Below the pieces are notes generated by a model. That model saw nothing but the letters and a program-made list of their open reading frames with translations, did no database searches and was not told the DNA's origin. From Clostridium fungisolvens (GTDB lineage: Bacteria; Bacillota; Clostridia; Clostridiales; Clostridiaceae): a stretch of 64,000 bases of DNA. Shown here in pieces: positions 43,843 through 52,606 of this stretch. A program made the position numbers and the translations under genes. The stretch is from the NCBI RefSeq assembly GCF_014193895.1, contig NZ_BLZR01000001.1, positions 3,844,001 through 3,908,000 on the forward strand. Reading direction: 5' to 3'. Each line of letters begins with the position of its first letter. The first letter of the stretch is position 1.

Positions 43843-45141
43843 CTAAATATTTAGATCCTCATTGTTTAATATCTTTTTCATGGTTCTCATAGAACACATC
43901 TTTCCACACATTGTGCAGCTATCTGGGTTTTCTGGTGAAGATTCTTTTCTGTATCTTCTTGCTTTTTCCTCATCTATGGATAGTTCAAACATTTTCTCCC
44001 AATCTAGATCTGCTCTTGCCTTACTCATTGCATTGTCCCAATCCATTGCACCTTTCACTCCTTTTGCAATATCTCCAGCATGAGCTGCTATCTTTGCTGC
44101 TATTATTCCTTCCTTCATATCTTCTAAGGTTGGAAGTCTTAAATGTTCCGCAGGTGTAACATAGCATAAGAAATCAGCACCACTAGAAGCCGCAATTGCA
44201 CCACCTATAGCTGAAGTTATATGATCATACCCTGGAGCTACATCAGTTACTAAAGGTCCTAGTACATAAAAAGGGGCTCCATGGCATAGTTTTTTTTCCA
44301 AAAGCATATTAGCTTGTATTTCATTTAGAGGCATATGTCCAGGTCCTTCAATCATAACTTGTACATTTCTTTCCCAAGCTCTCTTTGTAAGTTCACCTAA
44401 AGTAATCAATTCCTTTATTTGTGCTGGATCAGTAGCATCCTTTATAGAACCTGGTCTACAAGCATCCCCTAAAGAAATTGTAATATCATATTTTTCGCAA
44501 ATATCTAAAAGCCTATCATAATACTCATAAAATGGATTTTCAGCTTTATTAAGTTCCATCCATGCAAAAAGCAACGAACCTCCTCTTGAAACTATGTTTG
44601 TAAGTCTAGGATTGTTTTTTACTATCTTAGCAGTTTCTTTGTTTAGTCCTGCATGAATTGTTACAAAATCCACTCCATCTTCTCCATGCTTTTCCACTAC
44701 TCTGAAAAATTCATCCACAGTTATATCCTTAAGATCTTTATCATAGAAGCCTATAGCATCATACATCGGAACTGTTCCAAGCATTGCAGTAGACATGTCC
44801 ACAATCTTTTTTCTTAGGTGTTCAGTTTTTCCATAGTTAGATAAATCCATTATTGCTTCAGCCTTCATATTTATCGCAGTTCTCACTTTTTCCAATTCAA
44901 CATCAAGGTCACAACAGTCCTTTGAAATTCCTAAGTTTACATTTATCTTTGTTCGAAGGCCTTGTCCCACACCTTCCGCACTTAAAGATTTATGATTTTT
45001 ATTTGAAGGAATAACAACTTTACCTTCAGCAATAAGTGTTCTTAGGACTTCTACATCTAGTTTTTCCTTTTCTGCAACTACTTCCATTTCCTTAGTTATA
45101 ATTCCTTTCTTAGCAGCATCCATTTGTGTTGTGTAATTCAT
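43843..45141 (-). CDS. thiC: Phosphomethylpyrimidine synthase
   Basis: Radical-SAM-like enzyme that rearranges aminoimidazole ribotide into HMP phosphate. 432 aa, the short bacterial form. The C-terminal iron-sulfur motif is CTMCGKMC (Cx2Cx3C), and the substrate site shows GTVPMYDA, TIHAGLNKE, SLGDACRPGSI and IEGPGHMPLNEI. Start ATG at 45141 with AAGGAGAG; a 30-codon longer frame reads back through a terminator hairpin and is rejected. First gene of the operon, downstream of a TPP riboswitch. Confidence 0.96.
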   Translation of the reverse strand: MNYTTQMDAAKKGIITKEMEVVAEKEKLDVEVLRTLIAEGKVVIPSNKNHKSLSAEGVGQGLRTKINVNLGISKDCCDLDVELEKVRTAINMKAEAIMDLSNYGKTEHLRKKIVDMSTAMLGTVPMYDAIGFYDKDLKDITVDEFFRVVEKHGEDGVDFVTIHAGLNKETAKIVKNNPRLTNIVSRGGSLLFAWMELNKAENPFYEYYDRLLDICEKYDITISLGDACRPGSIKDATDPAQIKELITLGELTKRAWERNVQVMIEGPGHMPLNEIQANMLLEKKLCHGAPFYVLGPLVTDVAPGYDHITSAIGGAIAASSGADFLCYVTPAEHLRLPTLEDMKEGIIAAKIAAHAGDIAKGVKGAMDWDNAMSKARADLDWEKMFELSIDEEKARRYRKESSPENPDSCTMCGKMCSMRTMKKILNNEDLNI

Positions 45142-45180
45142 ACAATAATCTCTCCTTAAATATAATTTTTTTAATAAAGA

Positions 45181-45223
45181 AAACAAAAAAGCAGTCAATT
45201 GTAAGAAATACAAAAGACTGCTT
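45181..45223 (-). terminator. Second terminator in the thiC leader
   Basis: AAGCAGTC at 45189-45196 pairs with GACTGCTT at 45216-45223; on the minus strand followed by TTTTTTGTTT. It sits 40 bp before thiC. Confidence 0.65.
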
Positions 45224-45243
45224 AACAGCATATTTATTCAAAT

Positions 45244-45265
45244 AAAAAAACTTGCAAAAAGCAAG
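45244..45265 (-). terminator. Riboswitch expression-platform terminator
   Basis: CTTGC-AAAAA-GCAAG (45251-45265) directly 3' of the aptamer on the minus strand, followed by TTTTTTT. The CTTGC/GCAAG letters also occur at the aptamer base, so aptamer P1 and this stem can compete. Confidence 0.75.
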
Positions 45266-45285
45266 CTTAAGTACGAATAAAGCCC

Positions 45286-45370
45286 TTGCTTCCCTACGAT
45301 GGTTCTAACCATATCAGGTTCATGGAGTTAGGATAAAGTATCCCTCTCAGCCTTGCGGCACCCCCAGCAA
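45286..45370 (-). ncRNA. TPP riboswitch (THI element)
   Basis: Minus strand: TTGCTGGGGGTGCC, then GCTGAGAGGGATAC, CCTAACTCCATGAACCTGAT and GGTTAGAACCATCGTAGG, ending AAGCAA. These are the conserved blocks of the TPP aptamer in the correct order; P1 is TTGCT/AGCAA. It will turn down thiC and the following genes when thiamin diphosphate is plentiful. Confidence 0.95.
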
Positions 45371-45409
45371 ATATCTGGTATATTTAATTTTTATTAGTTT
45401 TACATGACG

Positions 45410-45438
45410 ATTATACCTCTATTATATTTATTTGTAAA
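45410..45438 (-). promoter_or_regulatory. Sigma-A promoter of the thiamin operon
   Basis: On the minus strand TTTACA (45438-45433), a 17-bp spacer and TATAAT (45415-45410). It lies between the gerB stop at 45454 and the riboswitch; transcription would begin about 35 bp before the aptamer. Confidence 0.75.
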
Positions 45439-45453
45439 TTAAATATTGGTTAT

Positions 45454-46539
45454 TTACTGCTTTAAATTTCTAAGTTTAGCTATTATAAGTGATGTTATAG
45501 GAAATAATATTTCTGGAATCCAAGCATAGACTGGATATATATTTGCAGCAGTATATGACTGATTTACTGGTGATTCATACATAGTAATTGAAAATATTAT
45601 GCTAATAATAACTATAGGTGAAACCATATGTTTGTAGGTTCTAAGTTTAAGAATTTGAGCTAAGCTTAATACAGTTCCATAGCAGAATATCGCAATTTTC
45701 ATGAATACATTAAATAACAATACAACTGCTATTAATGATTCTAGCCTGCTGATAATATCAGCGATATCTATTAGCTTTGCAACTTGAAGTGAAGACTGAA
45801 TCTCCAATTCACCTACTATTCCGAGGGCTAGTGTATTTCTAACAACAATCAATAGGAAAAATGCTACGCCTATGAACATCCCTTTGAAAGAATATTTCTT
45901 TATATTTTCTTTATCTCTTACGCTTGGAAATATCATTAGAAATATTAAAAGTTCTCCAAATGGTATTACAGTTATTACATTTACCCCATGTAGAAACTGA
46001 ATTGAATTAAGTTGAAACATAGGTAACATATTTTTAATATCATATTGCTCAAAAAGCATGATAATAATTATAATGGCTATTACTATTGTAAAAACAGTAA
46101 AAAACGGTGCCATTCTTGCTAGAACCTCTAATCCTTTCCTAATTACATATATACAAGCGATACTTATAGCCACTATAAAGACAATAATATCTGTTTCCTG
46201 CATAAGAAAAGTAGAGAAAAAATCAGCTATAAATCTTAAATTTGCAGCCACTATGAACCAAAAATGATATATATAAATGATTGATATGAATTTTCCAAGA
46301 TATTTTCCATATGTAATATCATTTATCTCTATAATATTTTTTTCTGGAAAGCGCTGAACCAAATTTAAATAAACTTGCAGCAAAAAGCATAGTATAAAAA
46401 TACTTACCACAACTACCACCCAAGTATCTTGTTTAGTAACTCCACTTATAAAAGTTGCAGTGAGCGTAGATCCTTGAAGTAAGGCTATTATCAGAAACAT
46501 TAACTCTGAGCTTGATATCATGCCCTTCTCTATCTTCAT
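45454..46539 (-). CDS. Germinant receptor B subunit (third of the minus cluster)
   Basis: 361-aa multi-helix GerB permease (about ten helices). GMISSSELMFLIIALLQGSTL at the N terminus, RFIADFFSTFLMQETD and MLPMFQLNSIQFLHGVNVITVIPFGELL are the standard segments. ATG at 46539 is used since GGGAGAAG precedes it; a longer frame starts inside that site. It closes the unit gerC-small-gerB and is 158 bp after the small gene, an unusually wide gap. No terminator is seen before the thiC promoter, so some read-through into the thi leader is possible. Confidence 0.92.
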   Translation of the reverse strand: MKIEKGMISSSELMFLIIALLQGSTLTATFISGVTKQDTWVVVVVSIFILCFLLQVYLNLVQRFPEKNIIEINDITYGKYLGKFISIIYIYHFWFIVAANLRFIADFFSTFLMQETDIIVFIVAISIACIYVIRKGLEVLARMAPFFTVFTIVIAIIIIIMLFEQYDIKNMLPMFQLNSIQFLHGVNVITVIPFGELLIFLMIFPSVRDKENIKKYSFKGMFIGVAFFLLIVVRNTLALGIVGELEIQSSLQVAKLIDIADIISRLESLIAVVLLFNVFMKIAIFCYGTVLSLAQILKLRTYKHMVSPIVIISIIFSITMYESPVNQSYTAANIYPVYAWIPEILFPITSLIIAKLRNLKQ

Positions 46540-46697
46540 AATCAGCACTTCTCCCATTATAGTTTCAAACTTATTTATGTTATCTAGCTTAGTGATTCTT
46601 TCTAGACTTTTTATAGCCTATCAGAAGTTAATGTAGTAACTTCCGGATATAATGTTTTTTAATAAAATATGTAAAAAAATTAGTATACAAATTCTAT

Positions 46698-46913
46698 TTA
46701 TCTATAATTTAAATGAAGTAAATCCTTAATTATATATTGTAAAATTTCTACTGGATTGAATATAGGAATTCTCAAAACATAAAATATACTTATAATTAAT
46801 GCGATTAAAGTAAATATCCCAAAAGCTAGCAATTCTCTAAATTGCCTTTTTCTCAGTAGCTCTGAAAGTTCCATAAGTATTATAATTACAAAGGAAATAA
46901 TCATCAAAAACAT
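46698..46913 (-). CDS. Small two-helix membrane protein of the ger cluster
   Basis: 71 aa: helices about 1-16 and 29-48, then IPIFNPVEILQYIIKDLLH. Same layout and same IF(S/N)P tail as the 68-aa protein at 34562-34768, and the same place, between gerC and gerB. GAGGTGAATAT lies before the ATG. Likely an accessory of the receptor. Function not known. Confidence 0.72.
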   Translation of the reverse strand: MFLMIISFVIIILMELSELLRKRQFRELLAFGIFTLIALIISIFYVLRIPIFNPVEILQYIIKDLLHLNYR

Positions 46914-46937
46914 ATATTCACCTCATAAAATATGCTT

Positions 46938-48104
46938 CTATTTTCCTTGATAAGTAGATGGCTTTGTTATTTTACCCATTCTTCTTATTTTTGCATCTAC
47001 TTCCACATTAACAGTTATTTTCTGAAACTCAGTATCCCACTTATTCTCAATTGCCTTCCACTTCTTTGGTTTATATTTATATATCAGATCTCCAAATCCA
47101 AATACATCTGCATTCATTTCTTTAGCTTTACTCCAGGTAGACAAAACTTGATTGCCAATATATAAATTTTCATTTTCCTCAACAACCTTGATGATTTTTG
47201 GTATTGACAAATCTTCTGAAGATGTTTGTTCCAATATATCTCCTTCTGCATCAATATATATATTCATATATATATGTTCACCTTCCACCTTAGGTTTTAT
47301 ATGAGTCTTTGCTCTTAATATTCTTACAGCCACTTTATCATTTCCATTTGGAGAATTTACTGTAATCGTTCCATACTTTACCTTATTTATTCCCCATAGC
47401 AGCCCCATGGATTCACTTTCATTAAGCTCACCTATCATTTTGTCTTTTTTAAAAACGGCTGTGCTTGCTATATAAGGTACCTTTGTTTTCTCATCAACTG
47501 TTTTCATATCTATTATTGGTATAACTGGTGAAGTGGTTTTACTCATTAATCGTGCCGTAAATTCTTTAAAATTTATGCTTGGAAGTTGAGATACGTTTTT
47601 TTCATTTTTAATCAATTTGCCTATATTGATCCCTGGGTCATCCTGTGTATTAGTATTAGTTTCAAGAATACTTGCAGCTTCCCCATTACTTACTAGCATC
47701 CAAGTTAAAGGTCTCATCTCTCTTTGTCTTAAAAAGAAATCCAATTGTTCACTTATTCCTTGCTGTGCTAAATCTTTGTTGAATATAACTACTTGATTAT
47801 GTGCGAAGAAAAGTTCTCTATTGTATTCTCTGCTAATGTTCTTAAGAGCATCTGAAACATTTTTTCCCTTTTCCTTAATATTTATAAACTGTGCTTTACC
47901 ACCCACCCCTGAGTTAGACTTTTCAAGTTTAGGCACTCCTATCTGAGCTGTAATATTTAAATCTTCCGCCTTACTTGATTTATCTAGAGCAACGCCAGTT
48001 ACTATTCCTAATTTATTTAACTCTACTGAACTCCAACAGGAAGTAAGACTTAATGATAGGATTACACAAATGGACAACATAATTGTATTTTTTATATTTT
48101 TCAT
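46938..48104 (-). CDS. Germinant receptor C subunit lipoprotein
   Basis: 388 aa with lipobox LTSC (Cys23) followed by WSSVELNKLGIVTGVALDKSS. Conserved REMRPLTWMLVSNG-like and ADVFGFGDLIYKYKPKKW segments. AGAGGTGAAG precedes the ATG. A degenerate repeat B lies in the 153-bp gap between it and gerA upstream. It heads the gerC-small-gerB unit. Confidence 0.93.
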   Translation of the reverse strand: MKNIKNTIMLSICVILSLSLTSCWSSVELNKLGIVTGVALDKSSKAEDLNITAQIGVPKLEKSNSGVGGKAQFINIKEKGKNVSDALKNISREYNRELFFAHNQVVIFNKDLAQQGISEQLDFFLRQREMRPLTWMLVSNGEAASILETNTNTQDDPGINIGKLIKNEKNVSQLPSINFKEFTARLMSKTTSPVIPIIDMKTVDEKTKVPYIASTAVFKKDKMIGELNESESMGLLWGINKVKYGTITVNSPNGNDKVAVRILRAKTHIKPKVEGEHIYMNIYIDAEGDILEQTSSEDLSIPKIIKVVEENENLYIGNQVLSTWSKAKEMNADVFGFGDLIYKYKPKKWKAIENKWDTEFQKITVNVEVDAKIRRMGKITKPSTYQGK

Positions 48105-48129
48105 AATTTCACTTCACCTCTGTATCAAC

Positions 48130-48240
48130 TATAGAGTTCCTGACTCAACTATGATTTTGTATGCTCCCAAAATCCACAGAGACTAGATCCTACAATTCAT
48201 ATATATTCTCCAATGCATATAGATTAAATTCCACTAAGAT
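48130..48240 (+). repeat. Degenerate repeat family B within the ger cluster
   Basis: TATAGAGTTCCTGACTCAAC, then ATGCTCCCAAAATCC: the left half of B is clear, while the right end (AGGAACTC) is lost. Between the gerA stop (48258) and the gerC start. Confidence 0.5.
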
Positions 48241-48257
48241 AATGCCTTATTAAACAC

Positions 48258-49874
48258 TTAATTTTCTTCTTTATCATTAAAATTAGGCTTCATATCTTCA
48301 TCTTGTCTGAAAATATTTTTCCATGCAATCGAAACAGGCCTTTTATTCATTTTCCATAAAGGAGCTCTTACTAGTGTATCCTTTATATCATCCTTAACTA
48401 ATGGAGCTAGTGGAGAGAAATACGGTACCCCAAAAGACTTTAAGGATACTGCATGTGCAAATACGATGAGTATACCAATTCCTAGCCCGAAGATTCCAAG
48501 TGCTCCTCCTAATATTAAAAATACTATTCTTAATATAGATACAACATCCGTATATACTGGAACCACGAAGCTTGACACAGCAGTAAGTGCTATAACTATT
48601 ACTAGTAAGCCACCTACAAGTCCAGCTGACACAGCCGCTTCTCCTATTACCAGCGCTCCAACTATACTTACCGCCTGACCTACTGGCCTAGGCAACCTAA
48701 CTCCTGCTTCTCTTAAAATTTCAAATGTAATTATCATAAGTCCTGCTTCTACAACTGCAGGGAAAGGTACTCCCTCTCTTCCGGCTGCCATAGTAAAAAG
48801 AAGTGTAGTAGGTATTAATTCCTGATGAAAAGTTGAAAGCACTACATAAGTTACTGGAGCAAATATACTTATAAAAAAGCACATATATCTCAGCATTCTT
48901 ATCATACTAGCTAAATATGGTCTAGAATAATAGTCTTCTGCACTTTGAAAGCCTTCCACAAATAGCATTGGCATGGTTAGTACAAACGGAGTACCATCAA
49001 CTAAAATACAAGCTCTTCCTTCTAATATCTTTGCTGCAGCAGTATCTGATTTTTCTGAATTTCCTATTGTGGGAAATATAGACTTAGGCTCATCTTCTAT
49101 TAGTTGTTCTATATATCCAGACTCTAAGATTGCATCTATTTTGATTTTTTTAAGTCTCTCTTTTACTTCCTGTATTAACTTAGGGTCAGCTATATCTTTT
49201 AAGTAGGCTATACATACACTGGTTCTCGTTTGTCTTCCTACTCTCATTGATTCGAAGACCAAATTTGGACTTTTTATCCTACGTCTTATTAAAGCCATAT
49301 TAGTAGCTATATTTTCTGAAAATCCCTCTCTTGGACCTCTTACAACAGCTTCTGTTTTTGCTTCCTCCACACCACGACTTTCCCATGCTTCTGAATGGAT
49401 TATTAGTGCTTCCTCTGAGCCATCTAGTATAAATATGGTTTCTCCTGATAAACATGCATCTATGATTTCCTGCTGAGAACTAGTTCTTTTTGAATGTGCT
49501 ACTGAAAGCATATTTTTTTCTATAAAATCTATATTAACTTTTATATTTTTAATATTAGCAATTTTGCTATCATACATGAAAACTTTCATTATAGTTTCAT
49601 TTATAATAAAATTCTCGTTTAAGCCCTCAACATATATAAGCCCTGCACTAAACTCACCATTATCACCGAAAGAAAATGTCCTATAGATAATATCTAAACT
49701 TTCTCCGAAAATCTTTTTAAAATTTTTTATATTATCTTCTAATTTATTTGATATTTTTTCTGTATGCTTGTTATTATCTTCTGTTTTGCCCACTGTTTTT
49801 CCTGAATCTTTGAAATTAAGCTGTTCCTGCTCCATCAACAAACTTTTCAGTTTTCTGCCTATGTATTTAAACAT
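48258..49874 (-). CDS. Germinant receptor A subunit
   Basis: 538 aa, GerA/SpoVAF family. Hydrophilic N-terminal domain (to about 305), then about five helices. VVRGPREGFSENIATNMALIRRR, AAAKILEGRACILVDGTPFVLTMPMLFVEGFQSAEDYY and LREAGVRLPRPVGQAVSIVGALVIGEAAV are the family signatures. TAGGAG lies before the ATG. It has a 30-residue charged N-terminal extension compared with the other two A subunits here. Preceded by a small membrane gene. Confidence 0.94.
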   Translation of the reverse strand: MFKYIGRKLKSLLMEQEQLNFKDSGKTVGKTEDNNKHTEKISNKLEDNIKNFKKIFGESLDIIYRTFSFGDNGEFSAGLIYVEGLNENFIINETIMKVFMYDSKIANIKNIKVNIDFIEKNMLSVAHSKRTSSQQEIIDACLSGETIFILDGSEEALIIHSEAWESRGVEEAKTEAVVRGPREGFSENIATNMALIRRRIKSPNLVFESMRVGRQTRTSVCIAYLKDIADPKLIQEVKERLKKIKIDAILESGYIEQLIEDEPKSIFPTIGNSEKSDTAAAKILEGRACILVDGTPFVLTMPMLFVEGFQSAEDYYSRPYLASMIRMLRYMCFFISIFAPVTYVVLSTFHQELIPTTLLFTMAAGREGVPFPAVVEAGLMIITFEILREAGVRLPRPVGQAVSIVGALVIGEAAVSAGLVGGLLVIVIALTAVSSFVVPVYTDVVSILRIVFLILGGALGIFGLGIGILIVFAHAVSLKSFGVPYFSPLAPLVKDDIKDTLVRAPLWKMNKRPVSIAWKNIFRQDEDMKPNFNDKEEN

Positions 49875-49937
49875 TTTTTACTCCTATTTATTAAATTATT
49901 ATGTTGTTGTAAGTTATCTTTCCCTAGTTATATCCAC

Positions 49938-50153
49938 TTAATCATTTCTTCTCCTTTTAACGTTATTTACTTCATTTATAAACTGTTGATTCTTATATTT
50001 AACCTTGAATATAAGAAGAAAAAGCTGTAAAACCGTGTAAATAACTATTACTAATAACAGTATCCACGTCATTATTGTAAAAAAGGTTATATACCAATCC
50101 TTACCTTCAAAGAATCTTTTAAGAATATCTATGATGTCCATAATTACTCTCAT
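49938..50153 (-). CDS. Small membrane protein of the ger cluster
   Basis: 71 aa (or 67 if the second Met is used; neither start has a strong ribosome-binding site). One membrane helix, about 20-50 (WYITFFTIMTWILLLVIVIYTVLQLFLLIF), with an amphipathic N terminus and a basic, Asn-rich tail. It is different in layout from the IF(S/N)P two-helix proteins of the other units. Between gerB and gerA on the same strand. Unknown function. Confidence 0.6.
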   Translation of the reverse strand: MRVIMDIIDILKRFFEGKDWYITFFTIMTWILLLVIVIYTVLQLFLLIFKVKYKNQQFINEVNNVKRRRND

Positions 50154-50289
50154 ACCAGTAAAATCCCCTTATGTTTTATAAAAATCCAACATCCGAAACC
50201 CATAATTATCAAACCATTAATTTTAAACTTTAACATCTACTTTAAAACTTAGAATTAATTATATCTTCCTAGTGATTTATTTCTTAAGA

Positions 50290-51375
50290 TTAAAATTCAA
50301 TCCTCTTTCTTTTCATCCAGTACACAAACAGTATAAGAAGTGGGATAACATTAGAATATATTAGCATAAAATATGTTGTTTCAAAATTAGTGAGCCATTT
50401 GTGATAAGCATAGTTTGGTTCAAAGGTCATTACAAACCACAATTGAAAGGCTCCTAATAGCAATAAGCTAATATTTCGATTTTTTATCTTTAAAACTATA
50501 CATATTATATTGTTGATAGCATTTAAGTATATAGTCATTTTAAAAAAACCACCTATAAATATGAACACCACTCCTATAGCGTCTATATTACTTATAACTC
50601 CCTCAATATTTATAAGCTTAATAGCTTCAATAAAAGGCACAGTAGCTATGGAAGTGTATTCAGCTCCTAGTACACAAATATCCATGACAACAGAAATACA
50701 TAATAATAACCCTGAAAAAAATATGACTTTCATTCCTGTTTTTCTTACCTTATTTTTTTCTATGGCATGGTTCCAATACATTAGAAAAACGTAGGTTTCT
50801 CCAAAAGGAAACATAATAACTGGAGGCAATTCCTTTAACACCGGTTTGATTCCTTCCCCTAAAACTGGTAGCAATTCCTTAAACTCAACATTTCCAGAAA
50901 TATATATAAAGACATATATAAATAACATAAAAAAAATAATTATGTAGAAAAATATCTCACTTAATCTAGCCATTGTGTCTACACCTTTAAGAATTATAAA
51001 TATGCTAGTGGATATAAATATAAAAACTATTATTATTAAAGGTGTTTCTGGAAGTAGTGTTAGAATTATCAACTCTCCAAACTCCCTTGCATTACGAGAT
51101 GCATGCCTAAAGAAGGGGACAACATACATTATTGCAACAATTAAACCCAGCTTATTTCCTAATACCAGTTTAATTATCTCTACATAATTTTTAGCAGGAA
51201 ACTTATTCTGTATTTCTGTATAAACCCACATATAAACTAAACCTACTATAAGAGCTATAAGTATAACAATCCATGCATCCTGCTTAGCTCCAATCCCTAA
51301 TGCAAAAATTGTAGTACTTCCTATTTCGAATATAAACATAAGTGTAAACAACTGATGATTACTTAGTTTAGTCAT
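50290..51375 (-). CDS. Germinant receptor B subunit (second of the minus cluster)
   Basis: 361-aa GerB permease, about ten helices. KLSNHQLFTLMFIFEIGSTTIFALGIGAKQDAW at the start and SRNAREFGELIILTLLPETPL, GIKPVLKELPPVIMFPFGETYVFLMYW in the body. AAGGAA precedes the ATG. Repeat A fills the gap to gerC upstream, so this gene looks like the start of a separate gerB-small-gerA unit that lacks its own gerC; the gerC at 46938 may serve. Confidence 0.92.
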   Translation of the reverse strand: MTKLSNHQLFTLMFIFEIGSTTIFALGIGAKQDAWIVILIALIVGLVYMWVYTEIQNKFPAKNYVEIIKLVLGNKLGLIVAIMYVVPFFRHASRNAREFGELIILTLLPETPLIIIVFIFISTSIFIILKGVDTMARLSEIFFYIIIFFMLFIYVFIYISGNVEFKELLPVLGEGIKPVLKELPPVIMFPFGETYVFLMYWNHAIEKNKVRKTGMKVIFFSGLLLCISVVMDICVLGAEYTSIATVPFIEAIKLINIEGVISNIDAIGVVFIFIGGFFKMTIYLNAINNIICIVLKIKNRNISLLLLGAFQLWFVMTFEPNYAYHKWLTNFETTYFMLIYSNVIPLLILFVYWMKRKRIEF

Positions 51376-51399
51376 ATCTTTTATTTCCTTCTTTTGTTT

Positions 51400-51498
51400 T
51401 ATGAATGTACCGGTTCGTAATAAAATCTATATTTTTAAAATCTCTAACCAAAAGCCGCGAGAGTTCTAAAAGTAGATTCCTGTTCAAACTGGTACATC
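51400..51498 (-). repeat. Repeat family A within the ger cluster
   Basis: Left AATGTACCGGTTCGTAATA, right GAACTGGTACATC-like end (CAAACTGGTACATCTTTA). It ends two bases before the stop codon of gerC at 51500. Confidence 0.65.
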
Positions 51499-51499
51499 T

Positions 51500-52606
51500 T
51501 TAATAGTCACCTCTACCTAAGCTCGTAACCTTTACTTTTGCATTGACTACTATTTCAGATTGGCTTATCGCCTTATCCCAGTCCTCCCCAGTTTCTCTCC
51601 CATACTTCGCTATAGCTACCCTACCCAAATCTAAAATATCAGTCTGATACTTGCTTTTTATATCATTAATTAAATCATTGCACTGTTTTTCTACAAGAGC
51701 TTTCATATCATGTTCAAACAGTTTTATGTTCTCCTCCTTATCATACATTTTCTTATATACTTCATTTGATATTACTTCAGCCCTTATATTTAGGTTTATT
51801 GTAAATTTATATTTACCATCTTCTTTAACACACTTGATTTTTCTCTTAGCTTTAGCCATTACATTTATATATTCATTTGGACTCTTTTGTAAGGTAAGTA
51901 TTCCTTTTACATTATTCTCTTTTAGCATATTGATTACCCTAGTTTCCCTAATATCAGCTTTACCGATCATCTTGTCTTTATTAAATATGGCAAGACCTGT
52001 AACTCTAACCTTATCTCCATCCGTTTCAACATATGGAAGAAGCACATTTCTTCCTTCTGCATCCACTCTCACTATGACATCATTGATAGAATACTGCATC
52101 TTAAAAAAATTATATTCTTCAAGATTCTTAATCATATTTTCAATATACTCTACTGAACTTTGATACCCTGGAATATTGAATTTGAATAGTTCTTCTGCTG
52201 TTCCATTACAAACGACACATATAACTCTGTCATTAAAAAAAGCATTATTAAAATTTATATCAATCCAATTCCTTAACCCATATCTCGCAGTTTCTTCTCC
52301 AAAAGCATAAAGACGCATTATTCCTAGTGTCAGCTTCTTATCAGACTCCAACTGTCTAGTTTGCCTTGTTTCACCAAGATTAAGCCCCTTTCCCACTAAT
52401 ACCTTGGTAGCTACAGCCTCAGTCCCTCCAATTGTATATGTTAGTATTGGCACACTATATACAACTTGCCCCATATTCCTCTCTATATCAGCTCCTAATC
52501 CAACTGGCAATTCTAGATTTTCTACTAATTCACCAGTTGAGTTTATAAAAGATACTAAAAGTATTATTAAACTTGCTATTATAACAAAGACCTTACTTTT
52601 TTTCAT
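51500..52606 (-). CDS. Germinant receptor C-type subunit lacking a lipobox cysteine
   Basis: 368 aa, Ger(x)C family by length, position and the C-terminal pattern YQTDILDLGRVAIAKYG...WDKAISQSEIVVNAKVKV. The N terminus is a single hydrophobic segment (KVFVIIASLIILLVSFINSTG) with no cysteine, and the usual C-W-(D/N/S) after the signal is missing (STGELVENLELPVGLGADIE). It should therefore be anchored by an uncleaved helix or be released, rather than lipidated. Start overlaps the gerB stop by 14 bp, so the three genes gerA-gerB-gerC are translationally linked. AGAGGGGATG precedes the ATG. Confidence 0.85.
   Translation of the reverse strand: MKKSKVFVIIASLIILLVSFINSTGELVENLELPVGLGADIERNMGQVVYSVPILTYTIGGTEAVATKVLVGKGLNLGETRQTRQLESDKKLTLGIMRLYAFGEETARYGLRNWIDINFNNAFFNDRVICVVCNGTAEELFKFNIPGYQSSVEYIENMIKNLEEYNFFKMQYSINDVIVRVDAEGRNVLLPYVETDGDKVRVTGLAIFNKDKMIGKADIRETRVINMLKENNVKGILTLQKSPNEYINVMAKAKRKIKCVKEDGKYKFTINLNIRAEVISNEVYKKMYDKEENIKLFEHDMKALVEKQCNDLINDIKSKYQTDILDLGRVAIAKYGRETGEDWDKAISQSEIVVNAKVKVTSLGRGDY

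Noticed and set aside
51651..52163. 170-codon + strand frame with hydrophobic segments
   Set aside because: Antisense shadow of gerC; composition follows from the opposite strand.
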